A stretch of DNA of 64,000 bases from Blastopirellula sp. J2-11 (GTDB taxonomy: Bacteria; Planctomycetota; Planctomycetia; Pirellulales; Pirellulaceae), in contig NZ_CP097384.1 in the NCBI RefSeq assembly GCF_024584705.1, forward strand, positions 4,960,001-5,024,000, given 5' to 3'. The translations under genes were made by a program, and so were the position numbers. The notes beneath the pieces are model-generated. The model worked only from the letters and a program-made list of their open reading frames with translations, was not told where the DNA came from and made no database searches. This document shows positions 54,182 to 64,000 of the stretch, piece by piece (the first letter of the stretch is position 1; the number at the start of each line of letters is the position of its first letter).

Positions 54182-54664
54182 TTAGCTCGACAAGGTATCG
54201 AGAAGTCCGCCGAACTCAGGCATCTGTTGCTCTAGGTTCGCCAGCCAAGCGTCGGTTCGCCAAATCTCTACGCAAATAGCGGCGCCAACGATCAGCACTT
54301 CTCCGCCTGCTTCGACTCCTAAAAACTCGCGAAATCCTTCCGGAATCAACAGCCGCCCTTTGGCCGCCAACTGCACGTTGCGATGGCGAGTCGATAGCAG
54401 GCGACCCAGCATCTGGACGTCGGCGGTGCGACCTTCTAACCGTCCTGCGTCTATCTTGGCTTTCACCAAGTTGACCCCTGCATCGAGCTTGGCTTTCCAG
54501 TGGGTGGAGTTCCACAAACTGAGACAGCCCGGTCGCTCTTTGACCAGGATCAGGTCGGTCGAATTCTCACAAAGCGGATCCGCTAATTCGGTCGGAATCG
54601 ACAAACGAAATCGTTCGTCAATCTTGCGATTGAATTCCCCCAGGATGAAGTCTGCGCTGGCCAT
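54182..54664 (-). CDS. mraZ: MraZ-family DNA-binding regulator (solitary)
   Basis: 160 residues from ATG 54664; the longer frame would need TTG. It has two SpoVT/AbrB-like half-domains as in MraZ: GEFNRKIDERFRLSIPTEL (about 9-27) and VQLAAKGRLLIPEGFREFLG (about 101-120), each followed by a strand and a W-containing segment (CLSLWNSTHW; CVEIWRTDAW). MraZ forms rings and binds repeated TGGGN sites, usually ahead of the division and cell-wall cluster. Here no mraW, fts or mur gene follows; the gene ends at a terminator. It is divergent from a ketoacyl synthase gene, with palindromic GTGGG boxes between. A regulatory role is likely; targets unknown. Confidence 0.85.
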   Translation of the reverse strand: MASADFILGEFNRKIDERFRLSIPTELADPLCENSTDLILVKERPGCLSLWNSTHWKAKLDAGVNLVKAKIDAGRLEGRTADVQMLGRLLSTRHRNVQLAAKGRLLIPEGFREFLGVEAGGEVLIVGAAICVEIWRTDAWLANLEQQMPEFGGLLDTLSS

Positions 54665-54756
54665 GTCTGTCGCGGAGATCCCCAACAGTTGTGCGGGCGG
54701 AGCCTAAATCCGATTACGGGCTAATTTCCCACAAGATTGTCTAAAGTTTTCGCTGA

Positions 54757-54879
54757 GTGGGCTCAAATCCCACGACTCGAAGTTTAGCGGATCCCGCCTG
54801 AATCGCAAGCGCCGTGGGTAAACTTTTCCACAAATTGCGTCAGACCGCGGCAAAGTGGGTCGAAATCCCACATTGCCGC
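54757..54879. promoter_or_regulatory. GTGGG/CCCAC palindromes between the MraZ-like and ketoacyl-synthase genes
   Basis: GTGGG-N7-CCCAC occurs at 54757-54773 and 54855-54871, 98 bp apart, with similar spacers (CTCAAAT, TCGAAAT). A weaker one, GTGGG to TCCAC, is at 54814-54831. The last is inside a larger palindrome, 54847-54879 (GCGGCAAAGTGGG with CCCACATTGCCGC). MraZ binds TGGGN repeats, so these are candidate operators; arrangement differs from the direct repeats of E. coli. The 334-nt gap otherwise holds only promoters. Confidence 0.55.
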
Positions 54880-54998
54880 AGCGGCAGAAATTGGTGTGGA
54901 GGTGGATCGCGAAATTTCGTACTCTTCGCCCCGCTCCAACGTCCACCGCTATCCAGCCGTTGTCCTGTCCGGAATTCATCGCCCTTTTGGTTCACTCC

Positions 54999-56261
54999 GT
55001 GATTTCGCATCTCCCTACAGAACCTGTCGTCATTACCGGGATCGGCATGATCACTTCGGTCGGTCAGGATCGTGAGTCGACATGGCGCGCCGTACAGCGT
55101 GGAGAATGCGGCATCCGGCGCATGACTGGCCTGACGCCGATCCCAGACAACCTGGTCTTGGGAGCTCCGGTCGATCTGCCGAACATGAATCGCGACATCA
55201 TGAAACCGATGTTGCTAAATAACATTACGGCGGAAGAAGCGATCCTCGATTCCAACGTGGACCTGACCGATGTCGATCTAGAACGCTTTGGTTGCGCCAT
55301 CAGCGGTCACATGGGAGACGCCGCCGGACGCAGCATTATCGAAGATCGCCCCGTCAACTGGATCACCACCGGCGTAAACTGGTGGAATCAGCTTTACCCG
55401 AACACTTCCTGCGGTCAGATCGCCAATCGATATGGCTTGATGGGCCCTCGCATTTGCCATTCGACCGCATGCGCCAGCGGGCTAGTCGATATGATGAGCG
55501 CTGTCCGCGCCATTCGCGACAATCAATGCGACATCGCACTGGTCGGCAGCGGAGAATCGATTGATCCTCTCTTCGCCGCCGGATTCCGCAGCATGCGAGT
55601 ACTCTCCGACAGCGACGATCCGAAAAACTCGTGCCGCCCTTTTGACAAGCAACGCAACGGCTTTGTAATGGGAGAAGGCTCGGCGATGTTCGTAATCGAA
55701 CGTCTCAGCCATGCCGTCGCTCGCGGCGCCAAAATTTACGCTGAGATCCTCGGCTGCCGCTGTCTTTCGGAAGCGCATCACGTGACGGGGCTCGATATGG
55801 AAAGCGTGGCCCTCGAGCGCTTGATCACCGACACGATGCGCGTCAGTGATTTGAGCCCGCGTGACATTGAATACATCAACTGCCACGGAACCGGCACCAA
55901 ACAAAACGACATCAACGAAATCCGCGGCATTCGCGCCGCATTTGGGATTCAAGCGCAGCGAACTTGCGTCAGCAGTTTGAAATCGATGCTCGGCCATCTG
56001 GTTAACGCATCAGGAAGCGTCGAGTTGGCGCTCACCACGCTCGCGCTGCGTGACGGCTTTGTGCCGCCGACGTCGAACCTGCGAAACCCAGATCCCGAGT
56101 GCGATCTCGACTGCATTCCGCAAGTCGGCCGGCACCTGAAAGCGCAGCATGCGATGAAACTTTCGGTCGCTTTTGGCGGGCATCTGGTTGCGGTTGCGAT
56201 TCGCCGCTGGAACGACGCCGCCTCGGGCTACGGTTATCCCGAACTTCGCCGCGCGGCGTAA
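54999..56261 (+). CDS. Beta-ketoacyl synthase (FabF/KAS II-like)
   Basis: Condensing enzyme of fatty-acid or polyketide synthesis, about 420 residues from GTG 54999; the frame is open further upstream but that part (54855-54998) overlaps the palindromes and has no family similarity. The thiolase-fold Cys-His-His set is complete: Cys158 in STACASG, His296 in NCHGTGT and Lys328/His333 in SLKSMLGHLVNASG. GFVMGEGSAMFVIE is typical. No acyl-carrier protein or reductase is adjacent, so it is not in a fab cluster; a role in a special lipid is possible. Divergent from the MraZ-like gene, which may regulate it. Confidence 0.92.
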   Translation: MISHLPTEPVVITGIGMITSVGQDRESTWRAVQRGECGIRRMTGLTPIPDNLVLGAPVDLPNMNRDIMKPMLLNNITAEEAILDSNVDLTDVDLERFGCAISGHMGDAAGRSIIEDRPVNWITTGVNWWNQLYPNTSCGQIANRYGLMGPRICHSTACASGLVDMMSAVRAIRDNQCDIALVGSGESIDPLFAAGFRSMRVLSDSDDPKNSCRPFDKQRNGFVMGEGSAMFVIERLSHAVARGAKIYAEILGCRCLSEAHHVTGLDMESVALERLITDTMRVSDLSPRDIEYINCHGTGTKQNDINEIRGIRAAFGIQAQRTCVSSLKSMLGHLVNASGSVELALTTLALRDGFVPPTSNLRNPDPECDLDCIPQVGRHLKAQHAMKLSVAFGGHLVAVAIRRWNDAASGYGYPELRRAA

Positions 56262-56473
56262 AGCCAGCTTACTGGTCGTCTTTCGACCAGCTTGGGCGTG
56301 ATCAGGTCGCAATACGCTCTTTGTCTCGGTCGAACTTACCGAGTTACGACATTTCTGGATGTTGGCATGCTGTCTGCACTTATCGCTTAGATACTACGGG
56401 CAATTAATTTTGCGTCTTCGGCAAAAAGCCGATAGCGACGCCCATGGAAAGGCCAATCGAATGGAGAGGCGAC

Positions 56474-57037
56474 ATGTCCGACTCGTTGAAGGGAAAACGA
56501 ATCGCAATTCTCGCAACCGACGGTTTCGAACAAGTGGAATTGACCCAGCCGATGGAAGCCCTCCGCGCTGCGGGAGCCGATGTCGAATTGATTTCGCCGA
56601 CCTTGGACAATATTCAAGGGATGCATCACGATCAGCCGGGGGAGAAGTTCTCGGTCGATTACGCGATCAATCAAGTTGATTCGGGCCGCTATGATGGGCT
56701 AGTTCTGCCGGGTGGAGTCGCCAACCCTGACTCCCTGCGTACCGATCCGCGCTGCATTGAGTTCATTCGTGACTTCTTTGAGCAGCACAAACCGGTGGCG
56801 GCGATCTGTCATGGTCCCTGGACGCTGATCGAAGCCGATGTGGTGCGAGGGCGAAAGATGACCTCCTGGCCTAGCCTGCGAACTGATCTGCTGAACGCCG
56901 GCGCCGAATGGCTCGATCAAGAATGCGTGGTCGACGACGGTCTGATCACCAGTCGCAAACCAGACGACCTGCCGGCCTTCTGCGGCAAGCTGATCGAAGA
57001 GTTCATCGGCGGTCATCCTGTCGGGCAGACCACGTAG
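56474..57037 (+). CDS. DJ-1/PfpI family protein
   Basis: 187 residues from ATG 56474, with GGAGAGGC 5-12 nt upstream. The family signature is complete: ILATDGFEQVEL with Glu19, DGLVLPGGVANPD, and the nucleophile elbow VAAICHGPW with Cys112-His113. The stretch GRKMTSWPSLRTDLLNAGAEW (in part) and VVDDGLITSRKPDDLPAF complete the pattern of YhbO/PfpI-type proteins. These act as protein/nucleotide deglycases, chaperones or peptidases; stress protection is the usual role. Single gene. Confidence 0.94.
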   Translation: MSDSLKGKRIAILATDGFEQVELTQPMEALRAAGADVELISPTLDNIQGMHHDQPGEKFSVDYAINQVDSGRYDGLVLPGGVANPDSLRTDPRCIEFIRDFFEQHKPVAAICHGPWTLIEADVVRGRKMTSWPSLRTDLLNAGAEWLDQECVVDDGLITSRKPDDLPAFCGKLIEEFIGGHPVGQTT

Positions 57038-57157
57038 GCACGAGATCGATTCGGCATGAAACTGCAGCTGACTGGCGGCCCAAAATGGCCCTGTCAAATG
57101 AATGCCAAGTGGATCTAGGCTAGGGCCAGACAGGGTCTACAATCAGGGCTCGCTGCA

Positions 57158-57652
57158 ATGGCGGCGTCATTCCTAATCGATAGCCCCTGTGAAGCATTCT
57201 CCCTCGTGACTCCATCCGCATCTCGTTTCCTGACGGTCGCCGCTCTCTTTGTTCGCGTTGCGCTAGCGGCTTCCTTTTTGTCTGCAGTCGCCGATCGTTT
57301 TGGGATCTGGACCCAACTGGGCTCAGGCGAAGTCGCCTGGGGAAACATGGACAACTTTCTCGCTTACACGCAGATGTTGCTGTGGTACCTGCCGTCGAGC
57401 GTGGTGACCATCGCCGGTTGGACGGCGACCATACTTGAAATCGTGATCGCGGCAGCGCTGCTGTTGGGCGTAGCGATTCGCCCCACGGCGATCGCCAGCG
57501 GTGCTCTGCTGTTGGTATTCGCAGTCAGTATGACCTTTGGCACTGGCCCTGAAGGACCGCTTTCGTTCTCGGTGTGGACGGCCGCGGCGGCTTCGCTGTT
57601 GCTCGCAGCGATCGATCCCCAAGCGACCGGGCCCGGCCTCCGGCCCTCCTAA
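57158..57652 (+). CDS. DoxX-like membrane protein
   Basis: 164 residues or fewer; GTG 57206 (TPSASRFLTVAAL) is a possible shorter start and no ribosome site decides. Four helices: FLTVAALFVRVALAASFLSA, the segment around MLLWYLPSSVVTIAGWTATI, ILEIVIAAALLLGVAIRPTA (in part) and ASGALLLVFAVSMTFG, with a last one near the C-terminus. The order R-x-x-L-x-x-x-F and E-I-x-x-x-x-L-L-x-G resembles DoxX/DoxD proteins. Role unclear; these are linked to quinone or thiosulfate oxidation or to stress. Confidence 0.75.
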   Translation: MAASFLIDSPCEAFSLVTPSASRFLTVAALFVRVALAASFLSAVADRFGIWTQLGSGEVAWGNMDNFLAYTQMLLWYLPSSVVTIAGWTATILEIVIAAALLLGVAIRPTAIASGALLLVFAVSMTFGTGPEGPLSFSVWTAAAASLLLAAIDPQATGPGLRPS

Positions 57653-57682
57653 ATTCGCCCAAGGGATTCAAACGGCGTCTGA

Positions 57683-58621
57683 TCAAGTAGCGGTCATTTC
57701 CGCGACTTCGGCGGAGATGAGCGTGCCGTCATGAGCCAGACAGCGGTCGCGGCCACTATTTTTAGCGACGTAGAGCGCTTCGTCGGCTCGATTCAAAAGA
57801 GAACGCAGATCATCGCCAGGCGCTACTTCCGCTACGCCGCCGCTAATGGTCAGTTGCATTTCATCCTGAATCCGAGCGCCGCACTGCTGGCCGATTTTGG
57901 CCCGGGCTCGATGCGAAACCTTCAGCGCTTCGGCTAGTTGCGTCGCCACAAAAATGACGGCGAATTCTTCGCCCCCCAGTCGCGTCACCATATCGGTGGC
58001 GCGGACTTCGTTGTAAAGACTTTCGGCGAGGACGCGCAACGTCTTGTCGCCGATGTCATGCCCCCATTGGTCATTGATCTTTTTGAAGTGATCAATGTCA
58101 AAAATCGTCAAACAGAAGGGGACGTCGTGTCGCTGATATTCATGAATCCGACGAGCCATTTCTCGTTCGAACGCACGACGATTTCCGATGCCGGTCAACG
58201 CGTCTGTCATCGCTTGCGATTGTGCGGTGAGCAAATGCTGCTGGCGCGTGAGCGAATGGCGAATGGCGCGAGTCAACAGCGGCCCGCGCAACTGTTGTTT
58301 CGAGAGATACTCTTGTGCGCCGTGGCGAATCGCCTCGAGCGCGTCTTCATCATCGTCATCGGCGGTCAGCACGATAATCGTCGCCGTCGGAGCCGCTTCT
58401 CTCAAGCGGGTCACATTCGCCAGACCGCTGCAATCGGGCAGTCCCATGTCAACGATCAGCACGTCGTAGCTGTGGTCATGCGTCGCCGCGATCGCATCGC
58501 TGAGCGTGCCCACGCGATCGACCAAAGCCCGAATATCCGAGCAAGTTTCTAGATGAAATTGAATAATTCGGGCATCGGCATCGTTGTCTTCGACCAATAG
58601 CAATCGAATAAAATCGTTCAT
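57683..58621 (-). CDS. Response regulator with GGDEF diguanylate cyclase domain
   Basis: 312 residues from ATG 58621 (GAGGATTCTT upstream; the frame is open further but lacks a ribosome site there). Receiver domain about 1-125 with acidic LLVEDND and phosphoacceptor Asp58 in VLIVDMGLPD. The GGDEF domain (about 135-300) has DALTGIGNRRAFE, FDIDHFKKINDQWGHDIGD and the active-site GGEEF at 216-220. RATD at 207-210, five residues before it, is an intact I-site, so c-di-GMP should inhibit the enzyme. A WspR/PleD-like output. The kinase is not adjacent. Confidence 0.95.
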   Translation of the reverse strand: MNDFIRLLLVEDNDADARIIQFHLETCSDIRALVDRVGTLSDAIAATHDHSYDVLIVDMGLPDCSGLANVTRLREAAPTATIIVLTADDDDEDALEAIRHGAQEYLSKQQLRGPLLTRAIRHSLTRQQHLLTAQSQAMTDALTGIGNRRAFEREMARRIHEYQRHDVPFCLTIFDIDHFKKINDQWGHDIGDKTLRVLAESLYNEVRATDMVTRLGGEEFAVIFVATQLAEALKVSHRARAKIGQQCGARIQDEMQLTISGGVAEVAPGDDLRSLLNRADEALYVAKNSGRDRCLAHDGTLISAEVAEMTAT

Positions 58622-58678
58622 AAGAATCCTCTGCCCCTTAAACAGCGTCGACGGCGACCGAGGTCGAAGCCGATTCTC

Positions 58679-58696
58679 GAAACGTACTAACGTTTC
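58679..58696. promoter_or_regulatory. Palindrome upstream of the GGDEF gene
   Basis: GAAACGT-ACTA-ACGTTTC, 7-bp arms, 58 nt upstream of the GGDEF start. Possible operator; no regulator can be named. Confidence 0.35.
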
Positions 58697-58827
58697 AAAA
58701 TTTACGTTAATGCGAGGGAGATTCGCCGTTTTCTCGTCGATTGCCCCTATTCGCATCCCTGAATAGCAACTCGCTTTCGCTACAACCGCTACGAGCCCAT
58801 TCATTGGAACCAGAATCGCTACGACTG

Positions 58828-59526
58828 CTACGCCGCGTCGTGAAAGATGATTCCCAAAGTATGTCGGCGACCGGACCGCAATCGACTGACGCCGTGCCGC
58901 ATCAGGACCGGGTCAAAACCGTTGGCGCTCGGCACGGGACGTTCTCGAACGGGGAAGATGACTCCTTGCCCTAGCTGCAGCGGAACGACCTCGGCTCGCG
59001 ACTGTTCCGGCGCGCGCTGCTCGGTGATGACAAACTCGCCGCCTTCGAAATCGACGCCGACGCGATTTAAGAGAATCGCAACTTGCAGCGGAAAAACATG
59101 CTCGCCATAAACATCCTGGTGCAAGCAATTAAAGTCATCGGTCTCGTAACGCAGCAACAACGGCGTCGGCTTTAACTGGCCAGCTTGATGACAGCGTTCT
59201 AAGAATTGGGCGTGCGTTGCGGGAAATTGAACGTCACTTTTCAAAGCGTCGTTCCAACGATTTGCGATCGCAGACAAGCCGGGATAGAGCGTCGATCGCA
59301 GTTGGGCAATCCGTGCCGGCAAGGGATCGGCGAAATATTTGTACTCCCCTCGGCCATATCCATGCTGCTCCATGATCACATGCTTGCGAAACAGCGTATC
59401 ATCCTCGAATGAAGCGATTTGCGCCGTACATTCGTCCGGCGACAACAAATCAACGATCGCACAGCCATAGGCGTCAAGTTGGTCGCCGATGGAAGTCCAA
59501 TCGAGTTGCAGTCTGTCGGTGGTCAT
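58828..59526 (-). CDS. 2-oxoglutarate/Fe(II)-dependent oxygenase
   Basis: 232 residues, soluble. The double-stranded beta-helix motifs are present: H-x-D in CLHQDVYGEHVFPLQVAILL, the distal His and 2OG-binding Arg in MRHGVSRLRSGRRHTLGIIFH, with GGEFVITE between. N-terminal helices include YGCAIVDLLSPDECTAQIAS. The family (2OG-Fe(II) oxygenase of the prolyl-hydroxylase-like type) hydroxylates proteins, nucleic acids or small molecules; YGRGEYKYFADPLP and W-x-x-A resemble members that act on free or protein-bound substrates, not decidable here. Stands alone. Confidence 0.92.
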   Translation of the reverse strand: MTTDRLQLDWTSIGDQLDAYGCAIVDLLSPDECTAQIASFEDDTLFRKHVIMEQHGYGRGEYKYFADPLPARIAQLRSTLYPGLSAIANRWNDALKSDVQFPATHAQFLERCHQAGQLKPTPLLLRYETDDFNCLHQDVYGEHVFPLQVAILLNRVGVDFEGGEFVITEQRAPEQSRAEVVPLQLGQGVIFPVRERPVPSANGFDPVLMRHGVSRLRSGRRHTLGIIFHDAA

Positions 59527-59558
59527 CGTGAATTCGCGCGCGATCCAAGATCATCATA

Positions 59559-59583
59559 GGTCCGCCGTGCGGACCCTACGATA
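59559..59583. repeat. Palindrome GGTCCGC-CGT-GCGGACC with tail CCTACGAT
   Basis: 59559-59575 is a perfect 7-bp-arm palindrome followed by CTACGAT. The end GCGGACCCTACGAT occurs also at 6657-6670, where the rest of the palindrome has decayed. It lies between two minus-strand genes. Confidence 0.45.
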
Positions 59584-59586
59584 ATT

Positions 59587-61014
59587 CTACCGCAAGATGT
59601 CCTTCACCACGTTGCCGGCGATATCGGTCAAACGAAAGTCTCGGCCTTGGTAGCGATAGGTCAGATCCAAATGATTGACCCCCAACTGATGCAGGATGGT
59701 CGCGTTCAGGTCATGGATATGGACCGGGTTCTCGACAACGTTGTAGCCAAATTCGTCGGTCTTCCCGTATTGAATTCCAGAACGAACGCCGCCGCCTGCC
59801 ATCCAGATAGTGAAGCAGCGCGGATGATGATCGCGACCATAGTCGTCGGCGGTCAACTCACCCTGGCAGTAGGCGGTGCGGCCAAACTCGCCTGCCCAGA
59901 CGACCAGCGTGTCTTCGAGTAGGCCTCGATTTTTCAAGTCGGTCACCAGCGCTGCGGATGCCTGATCGACATCGCGACATTGACGTGACAAATCGCGCGG
60001 CAAATGAAGATGCTGATCCCAACCGCGATGGTACAGCTGAATGAAGCGAACATCCCGCTCCGCCAACCGGCGGGCCAGTAAACAGTTCGCGGCGAACGTC
60101 CCCGGCTTCCGCGCCTCATCTCCGTACATCGCGAAGGTTGACTCCGGTTCATCACGAAAGTCGACCAGTTCCGGCGCTGAGGCCTGCATGCGATAGGCGA
60201 GTTCATACTGGGCGATGCGGGCCTCGATCTCGGGATCAGGAATCGATTTCGCTTCCAGACGATTCAATTGTGCGACGGCATCGATCATCTGACGTCGGGA
60301 TTGCCGCGAGACGCCGGCAGGATCGCCCAAGTAGAGGATCGGATCTCCATCGCCGCGAAATTTGCCCCCTTGTTGCTCGGCCGGCAGAAAGGCGCTTCCC
60401 CACAACTTGTCGGCCAGCGGTTGCTGATTGCCCAAGCTGCTGCCGCGTGAGATAAGGACGACAAACGCCGGCAAGTCGACGTTTTCGCTTCCCAATCCAT
60501 AGCTGACCCAGGAACCGAGACTTGGCCGACCTGGCTGTTGCGTGCCGGTCTGCAGCAACGTCATCGCCGGATCGTGATTGATCGCTTCGGTATGCAGCGA
60601 ATGAATAAAGCAGACGTCATCAGCGATCTTGGCCATGTGCGGCACAACCGAACTAAGCCAGGCGCCGCTTTCCCCATATTGGGCGAAAGGGAACTTGCTG
60701 GGAGTCAGCGGGAAGGTGGTTTGATCGGCCGTCATCCCGGTCAGTCGCTGTCCGTCGCGAATCGACGCCGGCAGTTCTTCTCCCTGACGCTCGGTCAGCA
60801 ACGGCTTGTAGTCGAACAAATCGTGCTGGGATGGCGCGCCCGACTGACAGAGATAAATCACTCGCTTCGCTTTGGCGGCCGATTGTCGCGCCGCGGCTTG
60901 CAGCGGCGTTTCCCCCATCGAAACGAGCGCGGCCGCGCCGAGCGCCGAACCGGCCTGGCCGAAAAACATTCGGCGGCTGAGCAAGTGGGCGAGTTGTCGT
61001 TGCGGGTCGTGCAT
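59587..61014 (-). CDS. DUF1501 family exported protein
   Basis: 475 residues. The N-terminus (about residues 13-45) contains LSRRMFFGQAGSALGAAALV, a Tat-like R-R signal. Mature landmarks: VIYLCQSGAPSQHDLFDYKP, SLHTEAINHDPAMTLLQTG, GSWVSYGLGSENVDLPAFV, QLYHRGWDQHLHL, WAGEFGRTAYCQGEL, GRDHHPRCFTIWMAGGGV. Related to the sulfatase fold but of unknown activity. It starts 4 nt behind the cytochrome/DUF1549/DUF1553 gene, forming the second such pair in this window. The C-terminal YRYQGRDFRLTDIAG is the family end. Confidence 0.94.
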   Translation of the reverse strand: MHDPQRQLAHLLSRRMFFGQAGSALGAAALVSMGETPLQAAARQSAAKAKRVIYLCQSGAPSQHDLFDYKPLLTERQGEELPASIRDGQRLTGMTADQTTFPLTPSKFPFAQYGESGAWLSSVVPHMAKIADDVCFIHSLHTEAINHDPAMTLLQTGTQQPGRPSLGSWVSYGLGSENVDLPAFVVLISRGSSLGNQQPLADKLWGSAFLPAEQQGGKFRGDGDPILYLGDPAGVSRQSRRQMIDAVAQLNRLEAKSIPDPEIEARIAQYELAYRMQASAPELVDFRDEPESTFAMYGDEARKPGTFAANCLLARRLAERDVRFIQLYHRGWDQHLHLPRDLSRQCRDVDQASAALVTDLKNRGLLEDTLVVWAGEFGRTAYCQGELTADDYGRDHHPRCFTIWMAGGGVRSGIQYGKTDEFGYNVVENPVHIHDLNATILHQLGVNHLDLTYRYQGRDFRLTDIAGNVVKDILR

Positions 61015-61018
61015 TGGT

Positions 61019-64000
<2,982 letters not shown>

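Noticed and set aside
54823-54832. DnaA-box-like TTTTCCACA as a possible replication origin
   Set aside because: A single site with no cluster, no AT-rich unwinding region and no dnaA/dnaN nearby.

Overview
The window is bacterial chromosome from a planctomycete, most likely family Pirellulaceae (a Blastopirellula/Bremerella-like genome; the genus is inference). Three lines of evidence agree. The 16S rRNA gene at 40884-42394 carries perfect matches to the planctomycete-specific probe sites PLA46, PLA886 and EUB338-II. The protein set includes families that are abundant in planctomycetes: DUF1559 prepilin-like protein, DUF1501, DUF1549/DUF1553 with CxxCH haem motifs, DUF1844, MJ0042 zinc ribbon, DUF6580 and a sulfatase. 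The 16S gene has its own terminator and is not followed by 23S. kdsB and an outer-membrane-type lipoprotein indicate a Gram-negative envelope.

Layout. 1-7.8 kb: secreted or lipid-anchored proteins of unknown role (a thioredoxin-like/CAP-like protein, a DUF11-repeat lipoprotein) and a stand-alone LigD-phosphoesterase-like protein. 7.8-17.4 kb, all minus strand: tyrS, ispD and a beta-oxidation cluster (hydratase/dehydrogenase, thiolase, acyl-CoA ligase, acyl-CoA dehydrogenase), with ispD 16 nt behind the dehydrogenase. 17.5-18.6 kb: DUF4430 plus DUF6580 pair, a candidate cobalamin-type uptake module. 18.7-23 kb: two exported alpha-helical/HEAT proteins. 23-28 kb: histone-deacetylase-like hydrolase, CheY-like receiver, small acidic protein, S41 protease, polytopic membrane protein. 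28.3-31.2 kb: DUF1549/DUF1553 plus DUF1501 operon. 31.4-32.3 kb: rplM-rpsI with its terminator. 32.7-35.9 kb: three-gene proton-translocating transhydrogenase operon (pntAA-pntAB-pntB). 36-38.2 kb: a DarT/ART-like protein (weak) and a GAF-PP2C phosphatase. 38.3 kb: tRNA-Leu(GAG). 38.6-40.6 kb: small membrane protein and exported metallophosphoesterase. 40.7-42.7 kb: solitary 16S rRNA transcription unit with promoter, boxA, processing stem and terminator. 43-50.4 kb: anchored thioredoxin, zinc-ribbon membrane protein, glmS, kdsB, pyrG, DUF1844. 50.5-53.6 kb: sulfatase and a DUF1559/lipoprotein pair. 54-58.6 kb: MraZ-like regulator facing a beta-ketoacyl synthase, DJ-1/PfpI protein, DoxX protein, REC-GGDEF cyclase. 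58.8-64 kb: 2OG-Fe(II) oxygenase and a second DUF1501 / cytochrome-DUF1549-LamG-DUF1553 pair that runs off the right edge.

How it fits together. Most of the window is core metabolism: fatty-acid breakdown, isoprenoid precursor synthesis, NADPH supply, UDP-GlcNAc precursor (glmS), and Kdo activation (kdsB) directly upstream of CTP supply (pyrG). Around this sit exported proteins typical of planctomycete scavenging of polymers and sulfated glycans. No phage, integrase, transposase, CRISPR array or antiphage island was seen.

The most interesting non-coding content is a set of dispersed palindromic elements in intergenic gaps: a roughly 270-bp element in two good copies and one partial copy, a 100-bp perfect inverted repeat, a 28-bp perfect hairpin, and a recurring CTTCGTAGCCCG motif. 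These look like MITE/REP-type sequences with no mobilising enzyme in the window. I did not find a clear, wholly new multi-gene system; the best candidates for undescribed biology are the DUF4430-DUF6580 pair, the thioredoxin/CAP protein, the solitary MraZ-like gene with its palindromes, and the palindromic element family.
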